64,000 nucleotides of DNA from Sinomonas atrocyanea (GTDB lineage Bacteria > Actinomycetota > Actinomycetes > Actinomycetales > Micrococcaceae), in contig NZ_JAUSRH010000002.1 of NCBI RefSeq assembly GCF_030811715.1, positions 186,001-250,000 on the forward strand, read 5' to 3'. Shown piece by piece: positions 44,519 to 53,525 of the stretch. The notes under the pieces were generated by a model. It was not told where the DNA came from. It did not search any database and saw nothing but the letters and a program-made list of their open reading frames with translations. Numbering within the stretch: the stretch's first letter is position 1; every line of letters begins with the position of its first letter. A program made the position numbers and the translations under genes.

Positions 44519-45748
44519 ATGTCTGAGCGGAAGCGGCTCGCCAGGGGCCCGAAGATCGCCATTCTGGCCGGCATTCTCGTGCTGGCGGGGATCGGGGGTG
44601 TGTTCGCGGCCGTCGGCCCGCTCCAGGCCGCCCCCATCACCTCCGAGCAGTCCTCGCCGATCCGCAGCCAGCCGGGCTCCGCCTTCCCCGTCGTGAAGCA
44701 GGCGACCGCCGCGACAGTGCCCGCCCGCGGCGCCAAGGAGGTCAACCCGGCGGCGCCCGTGACGGTGACCGTGACCAACGGCACCCTGGACAACGTCAGC
44801 CTCCGCTCCGACTCCGGCCAGGACGTCGACGGCGCGCTGAGCTCCTCGCGTGCGGGCTGGACCTCGAAGGGCCAGCTTGCCTTCGACGCGACCTACACGC
44901 TCAGCTACACCACGATCGACGCCGCGGGCCGGACCGAGTCGGCGACGACGACGTTCGCCACCGTCGCCACCAAGAACGAGGCCGATGCGGCGATGTACCC
45001 CCTCGACGGGATGAGTGTCGGAGTGGCCCAGCCGATCCAGCTGACCTTCAGCGAGCCGGTGAAGAACAAGAAGGCCGTCGAGAAGGCCATCACGATCACG
45101 TCGACCTCGGGCCAGCCCGGCGCCTTCCACTGGTACAGCGACACGATGGTCCGCTATCGGCCGGAGACCTTCTGGGCGGCGCACAGCACCATCACGGTCA
45201 AGATGGACCTCTTCGGCGTGGACCTAGGCAACGGCCAGATCGGCAACTTCTCCAAGACGAACACGGTGCACATCGGCGACAAGCGCACCGCCGTCGCGGA
45301 CGCGACCGCCCACACCTTCACGGCGTACATCAATGACAAGCCCGTGCACACCTGGCCGGCCACCCTGGGCGACACCCGGTTCCCGTCGGCCCGCGGCTAC
45401 CTCGTGCTCATGGAGAAGCAGCGCAAGGCACACTTCGTCGCCGCCTCGATCGGGCTCAAGCCCGGCGACCCCGCCAACTACGGCGAACTCGACGTCGAGT
45501 ACGCGACGCGGCTCACCCCGAGCGGCGAATTCATCCACCAGGCGACCGACACCGCCCTGCCGTACCTCGGGCAGACCAACGTCTCCCATGGGTGTATCGG
45601 CCTGGGCCCCGACGGCGCGTCGTGGGTCTTCGACAACATGACGACGGGCGATGTCGTCCAGATCATCAACACCCAGGGCGACTACGCGAACTTCGACGAC
45701 GGATTCGGAGACTGGAACATCCCCTGGGCCCAGTACGCGAACAGCTGA
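44519..45748 (+). CDS. L,D-transpeptidase with N-terminal Ig-like domains
   Basis: 409-aa exported wall enzyme. A signal or anchor helix (IAILAGILVLAGIGGVFAAV, about residues 13-33) precedes two bacterial Ig-like domains of the LdtMt2 type (PVTVTVTNGTLDNVSL and the YPLDGMSVGVAQPIQLTFSEPV domain) and a C-terminal YkuD domain. The catalytic motif is IHQATDTALPYLGQTNVSHGCIGL, with the His and Cys of the SHGC box. It makes 3-3 cross-links in peptidoglycan. TAGGCT at 44473-44478 places transcription start near 44485, which favours ATG 44519 over GTG 44492. Confidence 0.93.
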   Translation: MSERKRLARGPKIAILAGILVLAGIGGVFAAVGPLQAAPITSEQSSPIRSQPGSAFPVVKQATAATVPARGAKEVNPAAPVTVTVTNGTLDNVSLRSDSGQDVDGALSSSRAGWTSKGQLAFDATYTLSYTTIDAAGRTESATTTFATVATKNEADAAMYPLDGMSVGVAQPIQLTFSEPVKNKKAVEKAITITSTSGQPGAFHWYSDTMVRYRPETFWAAHSTITVKMDLFGVDLGNGQIGNFSKTNTVHIGDKRTAVADATAHTFTAYINDKPVHTWPATLGDTRFPSARGYLVLMEKQRKAHFVAASIGLKPGDPANYGELDVEYATRLTPSGEFIHQATDTALPYLGQTNVSHGCIGLGPDGASWVFDNMTTGDVVQIINTQGDYANFDDGFGDWNIPWAQYANS

Positions 45749-45874
45749 GGCGCCGGCCGCGATAACGCTTCGGCCACACGTGGGTGCCGCTACGCGGGAG
45801 CGGGCGCCAGCACCGGTACGGTGGAATGAGAACCATGCAGACTCCAGGCCCGCGGGCCTCTACTGGACGGTGAC

Positions 45875-47059
45875 ATGTTGACCGACAAGAGTTCCGGATC
45901 CGAGCCGGGGGCGGACTTCGACGAGTCCGGGGACAGCGACGAGCCGGCCTTCGGCTGGATGAGGCCCGCCGGTGCGGGCCGCCGCGTGTCCGAGCCCACT
46001 GCGGGGCAGCACGCCGCCACCACCACCGAGGCCACGGCCGCCGGAGCACCAGGACCTGAGGCAGCGCCAGCGGCCCCGCGGGCCACCCCGGCGGAGACCG
46101 CCGCCGTCCCCGCGCAGACCCGAGCAGAAGCCAAGCGCTCCCGCGAGCGCGCCGCCGGCGAGCAGGACGCAGCCGTCCCGGGGGCCGGGGCCCAGGACAC
46201 CCCGGACCACTCCGCCCCTGTGCACCGCGAGCCGTCCCCGACGAGCGCCATCAACGTCCGCCCGCCCGAGGACGAGGTCCAGCGGCGGCGGAACGAGCGC
46301 GACGCCGTCGCGCGGTCCCGGCCCGTCGGCCGGCGCATCGTCCAGGTGCTGATGGCGTTCTTCCTTCCCTTCCTGCTGCTCATCGCCGCGGTGCGCGTCG
46401 TGGCCACGCCGCTGTTCCTGTGGATCGAGTACTACCGGCCCGGGTTCCCGGGCGACGGCTACGGCTTCACGACCGACGACCGCCTCACCTACGGCTCGTA
46501 CGCGGTCGACTACCTCGCGAACCTCGCCGGGCCCCGGTACCTCGGCGACTTGGTCCTGCCCTCGGGCGACCATCTGTTCACCGCCGGCGAGGTCAGCCAC
46601 ATGGCGGACGTCAAGACGGTGGTCCTCTCCTCGTACGGGGCGGGGATCGTCCTGCTGCTGTTCTTCATCTTCGCGGCCATCGGGCTGCGGAAGACGAAGG
46701 GCGCGTTCGGGCGCGGACTCTTCGCGGGCTCCTTCGTGACCATCGCGATCATCGCAGCCCTCGCCGTCCTCGCGGCGCTGGGGTGGGAACAGTTCTTCAC
46801 TGACTTCCACCGGATCTTCTTCGCGAACGGCACGTGGACCTTCAGGCTCGAGGACTCCCTCATCCGGCTCTTCCCCGGCCAGTTCTGGGTGGATTCCGCG
46901 CTCGTGGTGGGCGTGCTCGTGCTGCTCGCGGCGAGCCTGATGGTGATCTTCTGCTGGCCGACGCCCAAGCGCCGCGCAGCCCGCGGGGCCGCGGGGGAGC
47001 CGGAGGCCGCGCAGGCCTCCCGGGCCGAGGCCGAAGAGGCCGAGGCTCAGGCGGAGTAG
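45875..47059 (+). CDS. TIGR01906 family integral membrane protein
   Basis: 394-aa protein. About 145 residues of acidic, Ala/Pro-rich cytoplasmic sequence come first. Then four membrane helices (IVQVLMAFFLPFLLLIAAVRVV, TVVLSSYGAGIVLLLFFIFAAI, GLFAGSFVTIAIIAALAVLAAL and SALVVGVLVLLAASLMVIF), with an outer loop carrying the family motif FTAGEVSHMADVKTVV and another with QFFTDFHRIFFANGTWTF. The family occurs in Gram-positive bacteria with no known role. The long N-terminal extension is unusual for TIGR01906. The last 13 bp overlap the convergent acyl-CoA ligase. Confidence 0.88.
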   Translation: MLTDKSSGSEPGADFDESGDSDEPAFGWMRPAGAGRRVSEPTAGQHAATTTEATAAGAPGPEAAPAAPRATPAETAAVPAQTRAEAKRSRERAAGEQDAAVPGAGAQDTPDHSAPVHREPSPTSAINVRPPEDEVQRRRNERDAVARSRPVGRRIVQVLMAFFLPFLLLIAAVRVVATPLFLWIEYYRPGFPGDGYGFTTDDRLTYGSYAVDYLANLAGPRYLGDLVLPSGDHLFTAGEVSHMADVKTVVLSSYGAGIVLLLFFIFAAIGLRKTKGAFGRGLFAGSFVTIAIIAALAVLAALGWEQFFTDFHRIFFANGTWTFRLEDSLIRLFPGQFWVDSALVVGVLVLLAASLMVIFCWPTPKRRAARGAAGEPEAAQASRAEAEEAEAQAE

Positions 47060-48990
47060 AGGTCCTCAAGCTCCTGCGGGAAGGACTCGACGAGGCGCTG
47101 CCGGCGCAGCTTGAGGGACGGGGTCAGGTCGCCGTCCTCGAGCGTGAGCTCCCTCGGCAGGACCACGAACCGGCGGATCGACTCCGCGCGGGACACGGCC
47201 GCGTTCGCGGCATCGACCGCCTGCTGGAGCTCCGCCAGGACCTCCGGGTCAGCGGCCGCCTCGGCGATGCCCAGCGTCCGCCCGCGGCGGCGTGCCCACG
47301 CGCCCAGCTGGTCGCCGTCGAGCGCGATGAGGGCGCCCACGAACGGCCGGCCCTCTCCCACGACGACGGCATGCGCGACGAGTTCGGATTCGCGCAGCGC
47401 CTCCTCGAGCGGACCGGGCGCCACATTCTTGCCGCCCGCCGTCACGAGCACGTCCTTGAGCCGACCGGTGATGGTGAGGAAGCCGTCGGAGTCGAGCGAG
47501 CCGAGGTCGCCGGTGGCGAAGAACCCGTCCTCCCGGAAGGCCGACGCCGGCCCCTCGCCGCCGGGGGCAGCGGCACCGCCGCCGCGGTACCCGCGGATGA
47601 CGCCGATGCCCTTCACGAGCACCTCGCCGGTGGGGTCGATGCGCACGGTCGTGCCCGGGACCGGACGCCCCACCGTGCCGATCCGGGTCGCCTGCGGCGT
47701 GTTCACGGTGCACGGCGCCGTGGTCTCGGTCAGGCCGTAGCCCTCGAGGACCGTCAGGCCCGCGCCGCGGAAGAAGTGCGCGAGGGACGGGCTCAGGGCG
47801 CTGCCGCCCGAGACGATCGTGGAGACCCTGCCCCCGAACGCTGCGCGCAGCCGGCCGTAGACGAGCCGGTCGAACACGGCGTGCCGCAGCCGCAGACGCC
47901 GCCCCGGGCCCTCGCCGCGCCCGGCGGCCTCCTCGTCGAGCGCGCGGGAGAACTCGCGCGCCGTCGCCGCGGCGCGCTCGAAGAGCGAGCCCCGCACCCC
48001 CTCGGCGGCCCGCTCCTCGGCGGCGGCATAGACCTTCTCGAACACGCGCGGGACAGCGAGGAGGAACGTGGGCCGGAAGGTCGCCAGGTCATCGAGCAGG
48101 GTCGACTGGCGCGAGTGCCCCACCACGACGCCCGCCGCGACGCAGGTGATCTGGACGGCGCGGGCAAGGACGTGGGCCAGCGGCAGGAACATGAGCGTCC
48201 GCGCCCCCGGGCCGACCACGTCGGGCAGGTGGGCCTGGAGGTTGACCGCGAGCAGGGCGAGGTTGCGGTGGGTGATCTCGCAGCCCTTGGGGCGCCCGGT
48301 CGTGCCGGACGTGTACACGAGGGTCGCGAGTGAGTCGAGGTCTGCCGCGGTGCGGTGGCGTTCGAGCTCCTGGGCCGGGACCCCGAACCCGGGGCCCGCG
48401 AGGCTCCTCAGGTTCGAGCCGCCGCCGTCCTCGGTCATGAGCGTGATGGGCAGCCACGCGCTGCCGAGCTCGGGCGAGGAGCTGATGGCGTCCTGGACGG
48501 TCAGGGCGAGGTGGCTGTTCTCCACGAACACGCGGCGCGCGCCCGAGTCGGCGAGGATGTAGGCGATCTGCGAGGGCGAGGACGTCTCGTAGATGGGCAC
48601 GGGCACGCCGCCGGCGTACCAGACGGCGAAGTCGACGAGCGCCCACCCGTAGCTCGAGGCCGAGACGATGGCCACGCGGTCGCCCACGTCCAGTCCGCTG
48701 GCGATGAGGCCCTGCGCGAGGGCCACCACGTCCGCACGGAACTCCGCGGCGCTGACGGGCTCCCAGCCCGCCTCGGTGCGGCGCGAGAACAGCTCGGCGT
48801 CCGGGGTGGCCGCCACCCGGTCCTCGAGGAGCGAGGTAACGTTCGCCTCGGTCGGCAGGCTCGCCAGCAGGGGAGCCGCCGCCTCCGCCCGCTGTTCCTG
48901 CGCTCCTGCTCCGGCTTCCGCTCCGCCTGCCACGTGCCCGTCCTCTCCGCGCTCCCGCTCGTCTCCAGTGGCCCCCCGTGCCGTGCTCAA
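47047..48990 (-). CDS. fadD: Long-chain fatty-acid--CoA ligase (AMP-dependent)
   Basis: 647-aa ligase activating fatty acids through acyl-AMP. The AMP-binding motif is LVYTSGTTGRPKGCEITHRNL (about residues 218-238); EGYGLTETTAP (about 415), GDLGSLDSDGFLTITGRLKDV (about 500) and the catalytic lysine in a C-terminal SLKLRRQ stretch complete the set. The size and GYR loop are of the FadD15/FACS type. The annotated start is TTG 48990, preceded by CTAGG; it is the least certain part. The stop overlaps TIGR01906 by 13 bp. Confidence 0.92.
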   Translation of the reverse strand: MSTARGATGDERERGEDGHVAGGAEAGAGAQEQRAEAAAPLLASLPTEANVTSLLEDRVAATPDAELFSRRTEAGWEPVSAAEFRADVVALAQGLIASGLDVGDRVAIVSASSYGWALVDFAVWYAGGVPVPIYETSSPSQIAYILADSGARRVFVENSHLALTVQDAISSSPELGSAWLPITLMTEDGGGSNLRSLAGPGFGVPAQELERHRTAADLDSLATLVYTSGTTGRPKGCEITHRNLALLAVNLQAHLPDVVGPGARTLMFLPLAHVLARAVQITCVAAGVVVGHSRQSTLLDDLATFRPTFLLAVPRVFEKVYAAAEERAAEGVRGSLFERAAATAREFSRALDEEAAGRGEGPGRRLRLRHAVFDRLVYGRLRAAFGGRVSTIVSGGSALSPSLAHFFRGAGLTVLEGYGLTETTAPCTVNTPQATRIGTVGRPVPGTTVRIDPTGEVLVKGIGVIRGYRGGGAAAPGGEGPASAFREDGFFATGDLGSLDSDGFLTITGRLKDVLVTAGGKNVAPGPLEEALRESELVAHAVVVGEGRPFVGALIALDGDQLGAWARRRGRTLGIAEAAADPEVLAELQQAVDAANAAVSRAESIRRFVVLPRELTLEDGDLTPSLKLRRQRLVESFPQELEDLYSA

Positions 48991-49051
48991 TGCCTAGGCC
49001 CATCCTGCCATCCCCGGGCCGCTCCCGGCCCGGGCGACGCGGGCCGGGCCG

Positions 49052-50710
49052 CTACGTCCAGCTCGGCATCCACAGCCGCAGCCGCCACTCGATGTAGGGA
49101 ATGGGCTCGGCGGTCCACAGGGGCATGAGGTACGCCGAGACCGCGAGGGCTGCGAGGACGAACACCCCGACGGCGAGGAGCCCTGCCTGCCGGCGCCCGG
49201 GCGGGTCTGTGGGCCTGCCGAGCATGAGGCCCAGGACCATGGCCAGGGCCAGGACGAGGAACGGCTCGAAGGAGACCGCGTAGAACGCGAACATGGTCCG
49301 GTTCGGGTACATGAACCACGGCAGGTACCCGGCGGCAAGGCCCGAGAGGATGGCTCCGGCCCGCCAGTCGCGCCGTCCCGCCCAGAGCAGCACGAGGACG
49401 CCGAGGGCTACCGTGCCGCCCCACCAGATCAGCGGGTTCCCCACCGACAGCACGGCCGAGGAGCAGTGGTCGGCCCCGCACGTGCCCGCCGGCTCGGTGT
49501 AGTAGAAGGAGACCGGCCGGCCCTGCAGGAGCCAGCTCCACGGGCTCGACGCGTACGGGTGGGGTGTGGAGAGGCCGTTGTGGAAGGCGTAGGCCTCCTG
49601 GTGGTAGTGCCACAGCGAGCGCAGCGGGGCCGGCACCCAGCCCCAGGCAGGGTCCGGGTGCTCCTCGGCCCAGTGCCGGTAGAACCCGTTGTCCGAGAGG
49701 AACCAGCCGGTCCACGAGGCGAGGTAGACCGCGGCCCCGGTGACGAGGAGGCTCGCCGCCGCGAGCGGGGCGTCGCGGAGGGCGGCGCCCGGGAGCCAGG
49801 CGCGCACCCCGGCCTCGCGCCGCGCACCCGCGTCCCACAGGACGGTCATGATCCCGAACACCGCCACGAAGGCGAGGCCGGACCACTTCACGCCGACGGC
49901 GAGCCCCAGGCAGACCCCTGCGGCGATCCGCCACCACCGCACGCCGAGCCACGGGCCCGTCACGAGCGCCGTCGGCCGTATCCGTCCGTCTGGTCCGGCG
50001 AGGGCCCCGAGGCGTGCGGCGAGGCGCCGCCTGCCGTCGTCCCGGTCGAGCAGGAGGAGGCAGAACGCGGCGAGGAGCCAGAAGGACAGGAAGATGTCCA
50101 GGATCCCGGTGCGGGAGAGGACCAGGTGGTGGCCGTCGATCGCGAGGAGCAGGCCCGCGGCCGCGGCGAGCGTGTGCGAGCGGAACAGCCGTCGGGCGGC
50201 CCACGCCGTCATCATCACGGACAGCGTGCCCACGAGTGCCGCGGAGAAGCGCCAGCCGAACGAGCTGCCCGGTCCGAAGAGCGCCATCCCGGCCGCGATC
50301 ATCCACTTGCCCACGGGCGGGTGCACCACGTACTCGGGGGAGGAGAGCAGCCCGGACATGTCTCCGTTGACGAAGAGGTCGTTGGCGTTCTGGGTCCAGC
50401 TCCGCTCCACGCCTGCGACGAGGTAGGAGTACGCGTCCTTGACGTAGTAGGTCTCGTCGAAGATGAGGGAGTGCGGCCGGTCGAGCTGCCAGAAGCGTAG
50501 GAGCCCGGCGACCAGCCCCACGGCCACGGGCACGAGCCAGGCGAGCCGGCGGTCCCACGTCCCGGGCCCCGGCGCGGCCCAGAGCCCGAGGAGGCGCTCC
50601 CGCAAGGCCGCGGCCGGCCCGCGCGAGGCATACTGCGCGGGATCGACGATCCGGGGGCGCGGGGAGTTCCAGCTGCGCACCGGCGGGCGGGTGGGGGTCT
50701 GGGTGGCCAT
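49052..50710 (-). CDS. pmt: Dolichyl-phosphate-mannose--protein mannosyltransferase family (PMT, GT39)
   Basis: 552-aa membrane enzyme that transfers mannose from polyprenyl-phosphate mannose to Ser/Thr of exported proteins. The first outer loop has the catalytic FDETYYVKDAYSY (Asp-Glu, about residues 77-89) and HPPVGKWMI. About 11 helices are present and SSPWSWLLQGRPVSFYY is conserved. In M. tuberculosis Rv1002c plays this role beside rsmI (Rv1003), and the divergent pair is kept here. Minus-strand TAGCAT lies eight bases before the ATG, so leaderless transcription is likely. Confidence 0.93.
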   Translation of the reverse strand: MATQTPTRPPVRSWNSPRPRIVDPAQYASRGPAAALRERLLGLWAAPGPGTWDRRLAWLVPVAVGLVAGLLRFWQLDRPHSLIFDETYYVKDAYSYLVAGVERSWTQNANDLFVNGDMSGLLSSPEYVVHPPVGKWMIAAGMALFGPGSSFGWRFSAALVGTLSVMMTAWAARRLFRSHTLAAAAGLLLAIDGHHLVLSRTGILDIFLSFWLLAAFCLLLLDRDDGRRRLAARLGALAGPDGRIRPTALVTGPWLGVRWWRIAAGVCLGLAVGVKWSGLAFVAVFGIMTVLWDAGARREAGVRAWLPGAALRDAPLAAASLLVTGAAVYLASWTGWFLSDNGFYRHWAEEHPDPAWGWVPAPLRSLWHYHQEAYAFHNGLSTPHPYASSPWSWLLQGRPVSFYYTEPAGTCGADHCSSAVLSVGNPLIWWGGTVALGVLVLLWAGRRDWRAGAILSGLAAGYLPWFMYPNRTMFAFYAVSFEPFLVLALAMVLGLMLGRPTDPPGRRQAGLLAVGVFVLAALAVSAYLMPLWTAEPIPYIEWRLRLWMPSWT

Positions 50711-50718
50711 CCCGGCCC

Positions 50719-50770
50719 ATGCTACCGGGGCGAAGCGGCCCGGGGCGGGCAGGCTGCGCTGGCGTAGGCT
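50719..50770. promoter_or_regulatory. Divergent leaderless -10 elements (pmt / rsmI)
   Basis: ATGCTA (50719-50724) reads TAGCAT on the minus strand, eight bases before pmt. TAGGCT (50765-50770) on the plus strand is seven bases before the rsmI GTG. Confidence 0.55.
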
Positions 50771-50777
50771 GGGGCCC

Positions 50778-51710
50778 GTGCAGCCTCGCGAGACCCCCCA
50801 GGGACCCAGCCCATTGCCGGACGCGGAGCCGGAGGAGGGCCAGGCGCACGACGGCGGCACCCACCCCGCGCGGCCGGCCGGCGGGGCCGTGGTGCTCGCT
50901 GCCACGCCGATCGGCAATCTGGGCGATGCGAGCCGGCGGCTCGTCGAGCTGCTCGGCGAGGCGGATGTCATCGCCGCCGAGGACACGCGGCGCCTCCAGC
51001 GGCTCGTGCGCGGGCTCGGCGTGCACCCGCGGGGGCGGGTGGTCAGCTACCACGAGCACAACGAGGCCGCCAAGACGCCCGAGCTGCTGGATGCCGTCGC
51101 CGCCGGCGGCACGGTCCTCCTCGTCACCGACGCCGGCATGCCGGCCGTGTCCGACCCGGGCTACCGGCTCGTCGAGGCAGCCGTCGCGCAGGGGCTCACC
51201 GTGACGGCGGTCCCGGGCCCCTCCGCCGTCCTCACCGCCCTGGCGCTGTCCGGGCTGCCCACGGACCGCTTCTGCTTCGAGGGCTTCCTGCCGCGCAAGG
51301 CCGGGGAGCGCGCGTCCCGGCTCGCCGAGCTGCGGACCGAGGGCCGCACCATGGTGTTCTTCGAGGCGCCGCACCGGCTCGCCCCGATGCTCCGCGCGGT
51401 CGCCGAGGCGTTCGGGCCCGAGCGCCGCATCGCGGTCTGCCGGGAGCTCACCAAGACCTACGAGGAGGTCCTGCGGGGCACGGCGGGCGAGCTCGCCGCG
51501 TGGGCCGAGGCGGGCGAGGTCCGCGGCGAGATCGCGGTGGTGGCCGAGGGCGCGCCCGCCGCTGCCCCGGCCCGGCCCGAGGACCTCGTGGGCGCGGTGC
51601 AGGCCCTCGTCGCGGGCGGGGCGCGGCTCAAGGACGCCGTCGCGGTCGTCGCGGGGGAGGCCGGCACGAGCAAACGCGAGCTGTACGCCGCCGCGCTGGC
51701 CGCGAAGTAA
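50778..51710 (+). CDS. rsmI: 16S rRNA (cytidine(1402)-2'-O)-methyltransferase
   Basis: 310-aa SAM enzyme of the tetrapyrrole-methylase fold that methylates the ribose of C1402 in the ribosomal P site. LAATPIGNLGDASRRLVE (about residues 44-60), AAEDTRRLQRL, YHEHNEAAKT, VTDAGMPAVSDPGYRLV (about 120) and FFEAPHR are the classical RsmI motifs. The 35-residue Pro/Glu-rich lead before LAATPIG is longer than in E. coli. GTG 50778 follows TAGGCT by seven bases, which fixes the start. Upstream and divergent is pmt. Confidence 0.95.
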   Translation: MQPRETPQGPSPLPDAEPEEGQAHDGGTHPARPAGGAVVLAATPIGNLGDASRRLVELLGEADVIAAEDTRRLQRLVRGLGVHPRGRVVSYHEHNEAAKTPELLDAVAAGGTVLLVTDAGMPAVSDPGYRLVEAAVAQGLTVTAVPGPSAVLTALALSGLPTDRFCFEGFLPRKAGERASRLAELRTEGRTMVFFEAPHRLAPMLRAVAEAFGPERRIAVCRELTKTYEEVLRGTAGELAAWAEAGEVRGEIAVVAEGAPAAAPARPEDLVGAVQALVAGGARLKDAVAVVAGEAGTSKRELYAAALAAK

Positions 51711-51737
51711 AAAGCCCGGAATCCCGCGGAAGTCGTT

Positions 51738-51751
51738 TGTGCATCTGCACA
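51738..51751. promoter_or_regulatory. Perfect palindrome upstream of gabD
   Basis: TGTGCA (51738-51743) and TGCACA (51746-51751) are reverse complements around TC, 113 bp before the gabD start in a 154-base gap. It fits a dimeric repressor or activator site; the regulator is not in the window. Confidence 0.45.
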
Positions 51752-51864
51752 GGTGAAGTCGGTCACGCTCGTCCTCGGATGCATGGACACCCGCGGCCGC
51801 CGAGGCCTAGCGTGGAAGGAGTCCACCCACGCCCGATGTCGAGCGTGCCCACGAAGGAGTCGAC

Positions 51865-53358
51865 GTGCCCGAGAACACCGCTGTCACCCCCGAGCGCGAG
51901 CAGGAGCTGCTCGCGAAAGTCCCCACCGGCCTGCTGGTCAACGGCGAGTGGCGCGAGGCCACCGGCGGGAAGAAGTTCGCGGTCGAGGATCCTGCGACGG
52001 GCAGGACCCTGCTGGAGATCGCGGACGGCACGAGCGAGGACGCGGTCGCTGCCCTCGACGCCGCCGACGCCGTCCAGGCTTCCTGGGCCCGCACGGCGCC
52101 CCGCGAGCGCGCCGAGATCCTGCGCCGCGCCTTCGAGCTCGTAACCGAGCGCGCGGAGGACTTCGCCCTCCTCATGACCCTCGAGATGGGCAAGCCGCTG
52201 GCCGAGTCCCGCGGCGAGGTGACCTACGGCGCCGAGTTCCTGCGCTGGTTCTCCGAGGAGGCCGTGCGCGACTACGGCCGCTACCTCACCACCCCCGAGG
52301 GCAAGAACAAGATCCTGGTCCACCGCAAGCCGGTGGGCCCCTGCCTGCTCATCACGCCGTGGAACTTCCCGCTGGCGATGGCGACCCGCAAGATCGCCCC
52401 CGCGGTCGCCGCGGGCTGCACCATGGTGGTCAAGCCGGCGAAGTTCACCCCCCTCACCACCCAGCTGTTCGCCGCGGTCATGCAGGAGGCCGGGCTGCCC
52501 GCCGGCGTGCTCAACGTCGTCTCCTCCTCGTCCGCCTCGAGCATCTCGGGCCCGCTCATGAAGGACTCGCGCCTGCGGAAGGTCTCGTTCACGGGCTCGA
52601 CGCCGGTGGGTCGCCGCCTGCTCGCGGATGCGTCCGAGAACGTGCTGCGCACCTCCATGGAGCTCGGCGGCAACGCGCCGTTCATCGTCTTCGAGGACGC
52701 CGACCTGGACAAGGCCGTGGCGGGCGCCATGGCCGCGAAGATGCGCAACATGGGTGAGGCCTGCACGGCCGCCAACCGCTTCCTGGTGCAGGAGTCCGTG
52801 GCCGAGGAGTTCACCGCCAAGTTCGCCGCGGCGATGGCGGAGCTCACGCCCGGCCGCGGGACCGAGCCGTCCACGACCGTGGGCCCCCTCATCGACGGCG
52901 GCGCCCGCAAGGACGTCCACGCCCTCGTGACCGAGGCCGTCCAGTCCGGCGCCCGCGTCGCCACCGGCGGCGCACCGCTCGAGGGCGAGGGCTACTTCTA
53001 CGCCCCGACCGTCCTCGCCGACGTCCCGAACGACGCCGAGATCCTCCGCAACGAGATCTTCGGCCCGGTCGCCCCGGTCACGACGTTCAAGACCGAGGAG
53101 GACGCCATCCGCCTCGCCAACGCGACCGAGTACGGCCTCGCCTCCTACCTGTTCACCCGGGACTACGCGCGCATGTTCCGCGTGGCCGAGCAGATCGAGT
53201 ACGGCATGGTCGGGTTCAACGCCGGCGTCATCTCCAACGCGGCCGCCCCGTTCGGCGGCGTCAAGCAGTCCGGCCTGGGCCGCGAGGGCGGCGCCGAGGG
53301 CATCGCGGAGTACACGACGACGCAGTACATCGGCATCGCGGACCCCTACGCGGGCTGA
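51865..53358 (+). CDS. gabD: NAD(P)-dependent succinate-semialdehyde dehydrogenase
   Basis: 497-aa aldehyde dehydrogenase. The oxyanion-hole TPWNFPLAMATRKIAPA (Asn, about residue 167), the coenzyme loop SFTGSTPVGRRLLADA (about 240), the general base in MELGGNAPFIVFEDAD (Glu, about 265) and the catalytic Cys in GEACTAANRF (about 300) are all in place. These and the AAPFGGVKQSGLGREGG end are those of the GabD subfamily, which completes GABA breakdown to succinate. No gabT or permease is adjacent. GTG start with AAGGAG five bases upstream. A repeat array lies downstream. Confidence 0.93.
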   Translation: MPENTAVTPEREQELLAKVPTGLLVNGEWREATGGKKFAVEDPATGRTLLEIADGTSEDAVAALDAADAVQASWARTAPRERAEILRRAFELVTERAEDFALLMTLEMGKPLAESRGEVTYGAEFLRWFSEEAVRDYGRYLTTPEGKNKILVHRKPVGPCLLITPWNFPLAMATRKIAPAVAAGCTMVVKPAKFTPLTTQLFAAVMQEAGLPAGVLNVVSSSSASSISGPLMKDSRLRKVSFTGSTPVGRRLLADASENVLRTSMELGGNAPFIVFEDADLDKAVAGAMAAKMRNMGEACTAANRFLVQESVAEEFTAKFAAAMAELTPGRGTEPSTTVGPLIDGGARKDVHALVTEAVQSGARVATGGAPLEGEGYFYAPTVLADVPNDAEILRNEIFGPVAPVTTFKTEEDAIRLANATEYGLASYLFTRDYARMFRVAEQIEYGMVGFNAGVISNAAAPFGGVKQSGLGREGGAEGIAEYTTTQYIGIADPYAG

Positions 53359-53375
53359 CAACCCCGCCCCCCCAA

Positions 53376-53508
53376 TTGAGGGGTCATCTCCCTGCGCTGA
53401 GGGGTCATGTCCCTGCGTTGACTGGCCAATGGCCCGGCATCGGACCGCGGGACATGACCCCTCAACCGTGGGACATGACCCCTCAACCGTGGGACATGAC
53501 CCCTCAAC
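53376..53508. repeat. Inverted array of 21-bp tandem repeats (two copies facing three)
   Basis: Two head-to-tail units (53376-53396, 53397-53417; core TGAGGGGTCATGTCCCTGCG with one C/G change) are followed by a 24-base spacer and three units in the other orientation (53446-53466, 53467-53487, 53488-53508; core GGGACATGACCCCTCAAC). The whole folds into a giant hairpin. It lies between the convergent ends of gabD and tgpA and may act as a two-way terminator. The 21-bp period equals two helical turns. Confidence 0.85.
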
Positions 53509-53525
53509 CGCGGTGGGGCGGGGGC

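Noticed and set aside
53376-53508. CRISPR array
   Set aside because: Repeats are directly adjacent without unique spacers, orientation reverses, and no cas gene is present.
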